This document shows, one piece after another, positions 31,454 through 39,332 of a DNA stretch of 64,000 nt. The position numbers were made by a program, and so were the translations under genes. The notes beneath the pieces were generated by a model. That model worked only from the letters and a program-made list of their open reading frames with translations. It was not told the DNA's origin and did not search any database. The stretch is from Gp6-AA45 sp035652075. Lineage in GTDB: Bacteria > Acidobacteriota > Vicinamibacteria > Vicinamibacterales > CAVVIG01. The number at the start of each line of letters is the position of its first letter. Position 1 is the stretch's first letter. Location of the stretch: contig DASREL010000085.1 of the NCBI GenBank assembly GCA_035652075.1, forward strand, positions 1 to 64,000, in the 5' to 3' direction.

Positions 31454-33961
31454 CTACAAAGCGCGGACGGCGTCTTCGACCTGCTTCGCGAGCGCTTCGT
31501 AGTCGTCGCCCGCCAGCCGCATCGGCGCGCCGAACGCGACGCGTACGCGGCCGGGCCGCGCGAAGTGCCAGCCGGTGCGCAGCACGTTCTGCAGCCCGTC
31601 GATGCGAACCGGAACGACCGGTACGCCAAGGCGTGACGCGATCATGCCGATGCCGGGACGAAAGCGTTTGATCGCGCCCGTCTCGCTGCGTTCGCCCTCG
31701 GGAAAAATCAACACCGAAAATCCATCCCCGAGCACATCGCCGATGTACCGCAGCGTCTGGCGCGCCCCGGCCTCACGCTGCGGCAGCGGAAACGCATTGA
31801 AGAAGAGCGTCGACAGATAGTAGTTGAGGCTGTTGGTGAACCACGCGACGCGCCCGTACTGCTCCGGAAAGAAATGCGCTTTGAAAAACTCTTTCGCCAT
31901 CGCCGGCGCGAGGCGATAGCGCAAGCGCGCAGGCAGCGACGTCATGATCACCGGCGTGTCCATGTGGCTCTGGTGATTCGACGCGAAGATCACCGGTGAC
32001 GTGATGCGGTCGAGATGCTCGCGTCCTTCGACGCGCGTCCACGCGAACAGCCGTCCCCACGGCAGGATCCACGTCGGAAGGCTCGCGCGGCGGATCGCGC
32101 GCGCCGGCAGCGATCGATTCCACGAGGGGAACTCGACCGGTTCGGCGGGCGCGGTGTCGCGTTTCGTCGACTGCTCGACGAGCGCGCGCAGCTGCTGAAG
32201 GTCCCGCGCGTCGGAGAAGGCGCTCTCGTCGATGCGTGTCTGAAACGCGTCCTCGAGTGCGACCATCAGCTCGACGCGATCGAGCGAGCTGAGGCCGAGT
32301 TGTTCGATGGTCGTATTCGCGCCAAGCGCGCCGCCGCCGGCATACTTGGCGATCAACGCTTCCAGTTGGTCGGTGCCACGCGCCACGCTCGGCGCGACGG
32401 AGGCGCCGCTCCTCACCCAGTCACGGATCGCGGCGCGTTTCAGTTTTTTCGTGCCTTCGGTGCGCGGCAACTCCGGCTCGGGCCAGACCAGCGCCCGGCG
32501 GATCTTCTGATGATCCTGCAGCCGCGCGTTCGCGTCGCGCACGATCGCGTCGACGTCGACGCCAGCGTCGACGACGAGCACGGCGTGCACGCGCTCTTCG
32601 GATCCGATCGCGACGCCGACGACCGCCGAATCTCGCACGCCGGGGATGTGGTTGAGCACCTTCTCGACGTCCTCCGGAAAGACGTTGAGCCCTTCGGGCG
32701 TGACGATCATTTCTTTCTTTCGTCCACGGATGTAGAGCTGTCCGTCGGGTCCGAGTTCGCCGACGTCGCCGGTGTGGAACCAGCCGTCTTCGAACGCGTG
32801 CGCGCTGTCGGCGTCCGCGTTGAAGTAGCCTTTCGTCACGTTCTCGCCGCGCACGAGGATCTCGCCGTCATCCGCGATCTTCATCTCGACGCCGGCGATC
32901 GCCTTGCCAACCGATCCGCTCTTCGTCGCGAAGGGATGATTCAGCGTCACGATCGGGGCTGTCTCGGTCAGGCCGTAGCCCTGGATCACGACGAAGCCGA
33001 TTTCTTTCCAGAACTGCTCGAGGTCTGCGTCGAGCGGCGCGGCGCCGACGACGAACGCCCAGAATTTCAGGCCGAACATCCGGTGAATGTCGCGGTACTT
33101 CCACCACCGCCGCGCCACGTGCTGTCCAGACGGTTGTCGCGCGAGGCCGTCAGCCGAGCGATCGACACGCGCGACATGCTCGCGCAACACGTCGAGGATC
33201 TTCGGGACCGACACCAGCACCGACACGCGGCGCTTCTTGATCTGGTCGACGATCTCCACGGGGTTGTAGCCGCGCATGAAAATCACGGTCCCGGGGAGCA
33301 CAGGCGGGATGAATGTCGCCATCGCCTGGCCGAACATGTGCGACAGCGGTAAGAGGTTCAAGAACCTCAATGGATAGAACGGTTTACCGTATTTTCGATA
33401 CTTCAGGATCTCGCGTTCGACGGGGACGATATTTGCGAGCACATTCCGATGGGTGATGACGACACCTTTCGGCTCCGCGGTCGCCCCGGACGTGAAGATG
33501 ATCTCGGCGATGTCGTCTTTGGAAACGGTGCCAGAGTACTCAGGCACCTCTGAGGTGTCAGACCCCCAATTCATGTCGTTGAGATTCCAGATCGGTGCGT
33601 CGATCGATCCGCGCAGCGGCGGGACGTCTTGACCGATCAGGATCAGTTTCGCGGACACGATCCGCGCCACGCGGATCAGGAAATCGGGCGACGCGCGGTA
33701 GTCGATCGGAACGACGACGATGCCGCTGATGATGCAGGCCCAGAACGCGGCAATCCACTCCGGACGGTTCTCGGACCAGAAAACAACTTTGTCGCCCTTT
33801 CGTAATCCGAGCGCGTGGAGCTCGGCCGCGAACGCCTGTGCGCGCCGGCCGACCTCGCGATACGTAAACGATCGACTGCGGAACCCATCGTCGTAGACGA
33901 GAAAATCGCCGCTCGCGAGCGACAGATCGCGGAAAAAGTCAATCAGCGTGTCGCGGACCAC
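31454..33961 (-). CDS. Acyl-AMP ligase - acyl carrier protein - PlsC acyltransferase fusion
   Basis: An 835-residue three-domain enzyme starting at GTG 33961, chosen because a TATCAT box lies 9 nt upstream; ATG 34003 would overlap the divergent gene. Residues 1 to about 515 are an AMP-forming ligase with IIFTSGATAEPKG near 170, GYGLTETAP near 325 and GRKKEMI near 415. A phosphopantetheine domain follows near 530-600, with LGLSSLDRVELMVAL supplying the serine. The last 200 residues are PlsC-like, with NHQSHMD and FPEGERSETG. The enzyme should load a fatty acid on its own ACP and transfer it to a lysophospholipid, by analogy to Aas, whose domain order is reversed. Confidence 0.85.
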   Translation of the reverse strand: MVRDTLIDFFRDLSLASGDFLVYDDGFRSRSFTYREVGRRAQAFAAELHALGLRKGDKVVFWSENRPEWIAAFWACIISGIVVVPIDYRASPDFLIRVARIVSAKLILIGQDVPPLRGSIDAPIWNLNDMNWGSDTSEVPEYSGTVSKDDIAEIIFTSGATAEPKGVVITHRNVLANIVPVEREILKYRKYGKPFYPLRFLNLLPLSHMFGQAMATFIPPVLPGTVIFMRGYNPVEIVDQIKKRRVSVLVSVPKILDVLREHVARVDRSADGLARQPSGQHVARRWWKYRDIHRMFGLKFWAFVVGAAPLDADLEQFWKEIGFVVIQGYGLTETAPIVTLNHPFATKSGSVGKAIAGVEMKIADDGEILVRGENVTKGYFNADADSAHAFEDGWFHTGDVGELGPDGQLYIRGRKKEMIVTPEGLNVFPEDVEKVLNHIPGVRDSAVVGVAIGSEERVHAVLVVDAGVDVDAIVRDANARLQDHQKIRRALVWPEPELPRTEGTKKLKRAAIRDWVRSGASVAPSVARGTDQLEALIAKYAGGGALGANTTIEQLGLSSLDRVELMVALEDAFQTRIDESAFSDARDLQQLRALVEQSTKRDTAPAEPVEFPSWNRSLPARAIRRASLPTWILPWGRLFAWTRVEGREHLDRITSPVIFASNHQSHMDTPVIMTSLPARLRYRLAPAMAKEFFKAHFFPEQYGRVAWFTNSLNYYLSTLFFNAFPLPQREAGARQTLRYIGDVLGDGFSVLIFPEGERSETGAIKRFRPGIGMIASRLGVPVVPVRIDGLQNVLRTGWHFARPGRVRVAFGAPMRLAGDDYEALAKQVEDAVRAL

Positions 33962-33969
33962 GAGTCGAT

Positions 33970-33976
33970 TATGATA
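33970..33976. promoter_or_regulatory. Overlapping divergent -10 boxes in a near-palindrome
   Basis: TATGAT at 33970-33975 on the plus strand ends 11 nt before ATG 33987, and TATCAT at 33971-33976 on the minus strand ends 9 nt before GTG 33961. The two boxes share five bases, so both promoters cannot be open at the same time. Confidence 0.45.
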
Positions 33977-33986
33977 TACGGCTCCG

Positions 33987-34907
33987 ATGCGAATCTTTCT
34001 CACTGGCGCGACCGGCTACATCGGCAGCGCTGTACTCGACGCGCTGGTGCGCGCCGGGCACGACGTGACCGCACTGGTCCGCACGAACGAGAAAGCGAAG
34101 CTCGTCGCCAAGCGCGGCGGCCATCCGGTGATCGGCAATCTCGCCGAACCCGATTCGTTCAAGGGCGCGGCGGATGCGCAGGACGGCTACGTCCACACCG
34201 CATTCGACAACTCCGCCAACGGGGGACCGTCGGTCGACCGCGCCGCGATTGAAGCCATCCTCGCGGCGGCGAAGCGTCCGCGCACGGCGGGAGCGAACGC
34301 CCCGGCCAGGCGATTCGTGATTTACACCTCCGGCGTGTGGGTGCTCGGCAAGACACCGGAGCCGGTCGCCGAAGACGCGGCAATCAATCCGATTGCGCTC
34401 GTGTCCTATCGTCCGGCGCACGAACAGCTCGTGCTGGATGCGGCGACCGACCAGCTGCGTACGATCGTCGTGCGCCCTGGCGTCGTCTACGGCGGCGGCA
34501 ACGGGATCGTGGGCGACATGTTCAAGTCAGCGAGCAACGGCCTCGTGCGCGTCATCGGCGACGGCAACAACCACTGGCCGTTGGTGTACGAGCGCGATCT
34601 CGCGGACTTGTACGCGCGTCTCGTCGCCCGGGAAGACGCCGAGGGCATCTACCACGCGAATGACGAAGGGGACGAGCGCGTCAACGACATCGTCGATGCG
34701 ATCAAGCCCTATCTGCCGGTGAAGCCTGACGTCCGGTACGTGCCGATCGACGAAGCGCGGAGCAAGATGGGCGCATACGCCGATGCGTTGGCGCTGGATC
34801 AGGTCGTCCGCAGCCCGCGGGCCCGCGCGCTCGGCTGGACGCCGACGCTGCATTCGGTCGCCGGCAACGCGGCGCGCCTGCTCGAAGAGTGGAGAGCGAC
34901 GAGGTGA
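33987..34907 (+). CDS. NAD(P)-dependent epimerase/dehydratase (extended/atypical SDR)
   Basis: A 306-residue Rossmann protein with the nucleotide motif GATGYIGS at residues 7-14 and VYTSG-like IYTSGVWVLG near 113. The usual YxxxK is seen as SYRPAHEQ near 138-146, where the lysine is not obvious, so it may be an atypical SDR without epimerase activity. VVRPGVVYGGGNG near 165 is family-typical. It probably acts on a nucleotide sugar or small carbonyl compound. It is divergent from the acyl ligase fusion, sharing a promoter. Confidence 0.82.
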   Translation: MRIFLTGATGYIGSAVLDALVRAGHDVTALVRTNEKAKLVAKRGGHPVIGNLAEPDSFKGAADAQDGYVHTAFDNSANGGPSVDRAAIEAILAAAKRPRTAGANAPARRFVIYTSGVWVLGKTPEPVAEDAAINPIALVSYRPAHEQLVLDAATDQLRTIVVRPGVVYGGGNGIVGDMFKSASNGLVRVIGDGNNHWPLVYERDLADLYARLVAREDAEGIYHANDEGDERVNDIVDAIKPYLPVKPDVRYVPIDEARSKMGAYADALALDQVVRSPRARALGWTPTLHSVAGNAARLLEEWRATR

Positions 34908-34908
34908 G

Positions 34909-34931
34909 GCAGGCCTGACGGCCTGCGCTAC
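34909..34931. repeat. Palindromic REP-like element, copy 1
   Basis: GCAGGCC-TGAC-GGCCTGC is a perfect 7-bp inverted repeat followed by GCTAC. It lies between convergent genes, and the minus-strand TAG stop of clpP (34928-34930) is inside its tail. A near copy is at 43108-43130. Confidence 0.7.
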
Positions 34932-35629
34932 GAGTCTATCGGCGCTTTGGCGGCCATTTGCGCCGGCGCCGGCTGCGGCAGCGGTTCAGCGCTGACGTCT
35001 TTCAAATCCATCTGGGCCGGCTTATCGCCCGGCAGTTCGCCCGCGACCACCGCATCGATCAACCCGTACTCGAGGGCGCTCTGCGCGTCGAGATAGAAGT
35101 CGGTGCGCTTGGTGTCCTTGATGATCTGCCGCAGCGGTTTGCCCGAGCGCACCGACAGGATTTTGTAGATCTGATCCTGCATTTGCTTCAGCCGCTCGAG
35201 ATGCTGGGCGGCTGCGGTCGTCGATTGCCAGCCCGCCCATTTCGCCGGTTCGTGAATCATGATCCACGAGTGCGGAAACGCCAATCGCCGTCCGTCGCTG
35301 GCAGCCTGTAACACGATCGATCCCATCGAGTACGCCATGCCCTGTACGATGATCGTGACCTCGATGCCTTTGCTGACGACGTGGCGGACGGAATCGTGGA
35401 TGGCGAGACCGTCGGTGACGTTGCCGCCGGCGCTGTTGATGTAAAGGGTGATCGGTTTGGTGTTCTCGTTGGCGAGCTCGCGGAGCCGCTCGATCGTGCT
35501 CCGGGCGGTATCTTTTTCGATGTCGCCGATCAGGTAGACATCACGCAGTCGTTCGTTGGATTCGCGCCGGAGCTGCGCACGGACGGCATCGACGAGCTCG
35601 GCGATCAGGCGATCGCTCAATTCACCCAT
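34928..35629 (-). CDS. clpP: ClpP family serine protease
   Basis: A 233-residue ClpP-like protease starting at ATG 35629, supported by GATAAT 7 nt upstream. The nucleophile is in QGMAYSMGS near residue 100, histidine in IMIHEP near 125 and aspartate in KRTDFYLD near 173; YINSAGGNVTDGLAIHDS is the usual handle region. The C-terminus has about 30 extra residues rich in Pro, Ala and Gln after GLIDAVV. No clpX, tig or clpA is adjacent, so this may be a second ClpP rather than the main one. It normally degrades unfolded proteins fed by Clp ATPases. Confidence 0.9.
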   Translation of the reverse strand: MGELSDRLIAELVDAVRAQLRRESNERLRDVYLIGDIEKDTARSTIERLRELANENTKPITLYINSAGGNVTDGLAIHDSVRHVVSKGIEVTIIVQGMAYSMGSIVLQAASDGRRLAFPHSWIMIHEPAKWAGWQSTTAAAQHLERLKQMQDQIYKILSVRSGKPLRQIIKDTKRTDFYLDAQSALEYGLIDAVVAGELPGDKPAQMDLKDVSAEPLPQPAPAQMAAKAPIDS

Positions 35630-35636
35630 CACGTCG

Positions 35637-35642
35637 ATTATC
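35637..35642 (-). promoter_or_regulatory. GATAAT -10 box for clpP
   Basis: GATAAT on the minus strand, 7 nt before the ATG at 35629, in the 50-nt gap after the antiporter gene. Confidence 0.4.
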
Positions 35643-35679
35643 GCATTGGTCGCGACCTCATCCGTCCGCCTTTGCGCGC

Positions 35680-36765
35680 CTACGGCGAGACAGGGACGAA
35701 GAAGAACGCGACGCCGAGGATGAGATAGACGGCGAGCAGTTGCATCCCCTCGACCCAATTGCTTTCGCCGTCGCCCACCACCATCGACGTCGCGATGACC
35801 GAGACGGTGATCGCGACCAGCTCCAGCGCATTCAGCACCAGCGACATCGGATGGCCGATCACCCACGAGTACAGCACCAGCGCCGGCGCGACGAAGAGCG
35901 CAATCTGTGCGCTGCTGCCGATCGCGATCTCGACCGCGAGCGTCATCTGATCGCGACGCGCCGCCGCGACCGCCGAATAGTGCTCGGCCGCGTTGCCGAT
36001 CAACGCCACGACGATCACGCCGGCGAAGAGCTCCGTGAACCCGAATCGTGCGAGCGCCGGCTCGATTTCGTGGACGAGAATCTCGGCCTGGATCGTCGTC
36101 AATATCGTGCCGACGGCGAGCATCGCGAGGGCGGTGGTCAGCGAACAGGACTTGTGGACCGCGCCGCCTTCGTGCATCGAGCGGAACAGGTCGCACTGCG
36201 CCGTGAACGAGTAGATCAAGCTGCCCACATACGCCGCGATGAGAATCAGCGCGCTCCAGAAACTCAACCGATCGATGATCGGCGATCGTGTCGCGAGATT
36301 GCCGTACATGACCAGGTCGAGGACTGCAGGCATCACGAGCGCCACGACGGCGAGGAACAGCATCGACGCGGCGTTGGTGGCCGCCGTGCGATGAAACTTC
36401 TGCGATCGTCGGCCGATTCCGCCGACGAAGAACGACAGTCCGAGGACGAGCAGCAGGTTGCCGACGATGCTGCCGGTGATCGAGGCTTTGACGAGCGCGA
36501 CGTGATGGTTGTTGAGCGCGACGATCGCGATGATCAACTCGGCGGCGTTGCCGAACGTGGCGTTGAGAAACCCACCCCACGCCGGGCCTGCGCGATGCGC
36601 GAGCTGCTCGGTGCCGTATCCAATCAGGCCGGCGAGCGGCACGAGCGAGATCGCGGCCGTGACGAAGATCCACGGCGAACCCGGTGCCAGCGCGACCATC
36701 GCCCAGCAGATCGGCGCGAGCACGAGCAGCAGGTTCAGACGATTGTCGGTAAGCGCGCGCAGCAC
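35680..36765 (-). CDS. Ca2+/H+ antiporter (CaCA/Cax family)
   Basis: A 361-residue protein with eleven predicted helices in two halves, each with the family alpha-repeat: GNAAELIIAIVAL near 72-84 and GNAAEHYSAVAAA near 253. These motifs place it among Cax antiporters that export Ca2+ with proton import across the cytoplasmic membrane. The start is GTG 36765, five nt after the stop of a 76-residue gene, so the two are probably co-transcribed from the promoter at 37008. Confidence 0.93.
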   Translation of the reverse strand: MLRALTDNRLNLLLVLAPICWAMVALAPGSPWIFVTAAISLVPLAGLIGYGTEQLAHRAGPAWGGFLNATFGNAAELIIAIVALNNHHVALVKASITGSIVGNLLLVLGLSFFVGGIGRRSQKFHRTAATNAASMLFLAVVALVMPAVLDLVMYGNLATRSPIIDRLSFWSALILIAAYVGSLIYSFTAQCDLFRSMHEGGAVHKSCSLTTALAMLAVGTILTTIQAEILVHEIEPALARFGFTELFAGVIVVALIGNAAEHYSAVAAARRDQMTLAVEIAIGSSAQIALFVAPALVLYSWVIGHPMSLVLNALELVAITVSVIATSMVVGDGESNWVEGMQLLAVYLILGVAFFFVPVSP

Positions 36766-36770
36766 AGGCG

Positions 36771-37001
36771 CTAGTCGCCGAACTTCTCGAGGTCCTCTTC
36801 GTCGGCGCCTGGCAGCAGATCGAAGAAGGCGTCGAGACTACGGTCCAGCGCGCGGCGCAGTTGCGGAATCGTGCCGTCGAACGTGTGGAGCGTCAGGCCG
36901 GCGGAGGTGCCGTCCTTCAGTTTCAATGTCGCGTCGTCGACGCCCTTGAGCGTGTCTTCGGGGATCAATCGAACGCCGTAAACGAGCGTGTACCGAGCCA
37001 T
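36771..37001 (-). CDS. Small hypothetical protein, 76 residues
   Basis: Starts at ATG 37001, with TACAAT 6 nt upstream. YTLVYGVRLIPEDTLKGVDDATLKLKDG suggests a small beta-rich fold with an acidic C-terminal tail (GADEEDLEKFGD). No family is recognised. Five nt upstream of the antiporter gene, so it may be a partner or regulator of Ca2+ transport, though that is only proximity. Confidence 0.55.
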   Translation of the reverse strand: MARYTLVYGVRLIPEDTLKGVDDATLKLKDGTSAGLTLHTFDGTIPQLRRALDRSLDAFFDLLPGADEEDLEKFGD

Positions 37002-37007
37002 AGAGGG

Positions 37008-37013
37008 ATTGTA
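37008..37013 (-). promoter_or_regulatory. TACAAT -10 box for the 76-residue gene and antiporter
   Basis: TACAAT on the minus strand, 6 nt before the ATG at 37001, overlapping the first unit of the 9-bp repeat at 37011. Confidence 0.5.
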
Positions 37014-37046
37014 GGGCAGGTAGGGCGGGCAAGGCGGGTAAGGCAG
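37011..37046. repeat. Four-unit 9-bp tandem repeat
   Basis: GTAGGGCAG, GTAGGGCGG, GCAAGGCGG and GTAAGGCAG fill most of the gap between the CCA-adding enzyme stop (37052-37054) and the next promoter. There is no inverted arm. Confidence 0.7.
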
Positions 37047-37051
37047 GTGCG

Positions 37052-38425
37052 TCAAAGCATCTGTCGCGCCGCGGCGATCGCCTCGTCGAGGTCGGTGATC
37101 TTGCCATCCATCTGCTGCTCGTACACCGCTTTGATGATCTCGCCGACCCGCGGTCCGGGCTTCAACCCCAGCGCAAGCAGATGACGGCCGAGCAGAATCG
37201 GCTGCGGCGGCTTGTGCTCGACGCCCAGCGTTCGCGCCCGCTCGAGAAACCAGTCCATCGCCGTGCAGTCGAAGGTGCCCGGCCTGCGACCTTCGCAGTC
37301 CGACTTCGCGACGCGCGCCAGCAGTTCGAGATCGACCTTGTGCGCCAGGCGGCGGAAGGCGCCGTCGCCAACCTCGTCGCGGACTTTGTACCAGGAGCCT
37401 GGTTTGAGATGCTGCGCGGTGATGCCGAGGACCTGACGCCGCACGTCGTAGCCGTCGAACGAGTGGACGTTGAGGCGATCGAGAAACGCGCTGGCCGGCG
37501 GCACGCCTTGTTCTTCGTGGTCCATGGATCGGATCCGGCCGTCGATGAACGCCGTCGTCGCAGGCTTGCCGAAGTCGTGGCACACCGCGCCGAGCATCAC
37601 CGCGATCTGTTCGGGACGCGACAGGCCTTCGATGCGCTGCCGGGCCTGATCGATTACCTGCAGCGTGTGGACCCACACGTCACCCTCGGGATGCCATTCG
37701 TGCTCCTGCTCGCATCCGACCAGCGCGAGCATTTCGGGCCACAGCTGTTCGACGACGCCAAGATCGAGCGCAAGGGCGAAGCCGATCGAGGGCCGCTGCG
37801 CCTGCAGGAGAAGCTTTTCGACTTCGCCCCATACGCGCTCGGCCGGCAAATCGTTCAACGGAATTCGCCGACATAGATCGCGCGTCGCATCGTCGAGCGT
37901 GAACTCGAAGCGCGCGGCGAACTGGATGGCGCGCAGGACGCGCAGGCTGTCGTCGGGGAACGTTGCCGGATCGACGACGCGCAACAGCTTACGGTCGATG
38001 TCGGCGCGCCCGTGGAACGGATCGAAGTACTCGCCGGTCAGCGGATCGAACGAGATCGCGTTGACCGTGAAGTCGCGGCGCCGGGCCGCCTCCTCGATCG
38101 ACATGTCGGGATCGCCGACCACGACGAAACCTTTGTGGCCGCGGCCGGCTTTGGAGTCGCGACGGGGCAGTGAGACGTCGAGATCGCCGACCTTGTAGAC
38201 CTGAAAGCTTTCGCCGACCGCTTCGACACGACCGAACGTCTCGAGCAGTGCGCGGACACGTTCGGATGGCAGCGTGAACACCTCGAGGTCGATGTTCTTC
38301 GGCGCCTCGACGCCCATCAGCCGATCGCGTACCCAGCCGCCGACGACGAGCGCGCGTCCGCCGGCGTCGCGGACGGCGTGAGCGATCTGTGTGGCGTGGT
38401 CGAGTGGGGCCGTCACCTCTGTCAC
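37052..38425 (-). CDS. CCA tRNA nucleotidyltransferase with HD domain
   Basis: A 457-residue class II nucleotidyltransferase starting at GTG 38425, overlapping the SDR stop as GTGA. VVGGWVRDRLMG near residue 27 binds phosphate, IDLEVF near 44 holds the metal-binding acidic pair, and RRDFTVNAISFD near 113 is conserved. The C-terminal half has an HD phosphohydrolase domain, with HTLQVIDQ near 258 and AVCHDFGKP near 279. It adds or repairs the 3' CCA of tRNA; the HD domain gives repair phosphatase activity in bacterial homologues. The open frame upstream of 38425 lies opposite or within the SDR gene and is discarded. Confidence 0.92.
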   Translation of the reverse strand: MTEVTAPLDHATQIAHAVRDAGGRALVVGGWVRDRLMGVEAPKNIDLEVFTLPSERVRALLETFGRVEAVGESFQVYKVGDLDVSLPRRDSKAGRGHKGFVVVGDPDMSIEEAARRRDFTVNAISFDPLTGEYFDPFHGRADIDRKLLRVVDPATFPDDSLRVLRAIQFAARFEFTLDDATRDLCRRIPLNDLPAERVWGEVEKLLLQAQRPSIGFALALDLGVVEQLWPEMLALVGCEQEHEWHPEGDVWVHTLQVIDQARQRIEGLSRPEQIAVMLGAVCHDFGKPATTAFIDGRIRSMDHEEQGVPPASAFLDRLNVHSFDGYDVRRQVLGITAQHLKPGSWYKVRDEVGDGAFRRLAHKVDLELLARVAKSDCEGRRPGTFDCTAMDWFLERARTLGVEHKPPQPILLGRHLLALGLKPGPRVGEIIKAVYEQQMDGKITDLDEAIAAARQML

Positions 38426-39204
38426 CGCTCCGGCTTCCGGCCGAAGCGTTTCACGATCCGATCCGTGAAGCCTGGCGCCATCGCGTTCAACCACACGAGC
38501 ATGCGCGCGTTGAAGTGCGGATAGACCTCGGGGATCGGATGTGCAATCGCGCGCGCGATCGCGTCGGCGACTGCGGACGCATCCTGACGCGGACCGAACG
38601 CGCGTTGCACATCGCTGCCCGTTTCGTGCGACATCACGTCGAAGAATTCGGTCTCGGTCGACACCGGGTAGACGATGCTGACGTGGATCGGCGATCCGGC
38701 GACCTCGGCGCGCAGGCACTCCGCCATGCCGACTTGCGCGAACTTCGTCGCCGAGTATGCGCCCATGTACGGCACACCGCGTTTGCCGACGATCGACGAG
38801 ATGACGATCAGGTGGCCGCTGTTCTGCTGCCGAAAAATGCGCAGCGCCGCGCGCGCCGAGTAGAACGTACCCATGTAGTTGATGTCCATCAGCTTCCGCA
38901 TCTGGTCGTCGCTGATGTCGTCGATCGCACCGGCCACGCCGAAGCCGGCGTTGCACATCATCACGTCGAGACGCCCGAAGCGTTCGACGGTCGCCGCGAC
39001 GAAGCGGTCCATGTCATCCGCGCGCGTCACGTCCGCGGTCATGGCCAATACCTGACCGCCCGCCGCGACGATGTCGGCGGCCGCGGCGTCGAGCGCCGGT
39101 TTCCGCCGCGCACAGATGGCGACCTGCGCGCCGTCACGCGCCAGGCGTACGGCCGTTGCTCGCCCGATACCCGCCGACGCGCCGGTGATGGCGATGACAC
39201 GCAT
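38422..39204 (-). CDS. Short-chain dehydrogenase/reductase
   Basis: A 260-residue classical SDR. GASAGIGRATA at 8-18 binds NAD(P), NAGFGVAG near 90 is intact, and the catalytic YSATK lies near 153-157 after serine in VISSIVG near 140. The substrate is unknown. TAAACT 6 nt before the ATG supports a leaderless start, and its stop overlaps the CCA-adding enzyme start, so the two share a transcript. Confidence 0.9.
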   Translation of the reverse strand: MRVIAITGASAGIGRATAVRLARDGAQVAICARRKPALDAAAADIVAAGGQVLAMTADVTRADDMDRFVAATVERFGRLDVMMCNAGFGVAGAIDDISDDQMRKLMDINYMGTFYSARAALRIFRQQNSGHLIVISSIVGKRGVPYMGAYSATKFAQVGMAECLRAEVAGSPIHVSIVYPVSTETEFFDVMSHETGSDVQRAFGPRQDASAVADAIARAIAHPIPEVYPHFNARMLVWLNAMAPGFTDRIVKRFGRKPER

Positions 39205-39210
39205 AAGAAC

Positions 39211-39216
39211 AGTTTA
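39211..39216 (-). promoter_or_regulatory. TAAACT -10 box for the SDR-cca operon
   Basis: TAAACT on the minus strand, 6 nt before the ATG at 39204, at the edge of the 7-bp repeat block. Confidence 0.45.
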
Positions 39217-39220
39217 CAGG

Positions 39221-39320
39221 TGGCGGTTGCAGTTAGCAGTTAGCAGTTGGCAGTTAGCAGTTGGCAGTTGCAGTTGGCAGTTGCAGCGCAGTTCTCCCTG
39301 CCAACTGCACCTGGCAACTG
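39221..39320. repeat. 7-bp tandem repeat with inverted arm in a divergent gap
   Basis: About ten units of TRGCAGT (some 6 bp) run from 39221 to 39292, then CTGCCAACTGCACCTGGCAACTG at 39298-39320 is complementary to them. The block fills the space between two divergent -10 boxes at 39211 and 39321. Confidence 0.75.
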
Positions 39321-39326
39321 TAGACT
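39321..39326 (+). promoter_or_regulatory. TAGACT -10 box for the M20 peptidase gene
   Basis: TAGACT ends 6 nt before the GTG at 39333, directly after the repeat's inverted arm. Confidence 0.45.
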
Positions 39327-39332
39327 GTCCTC

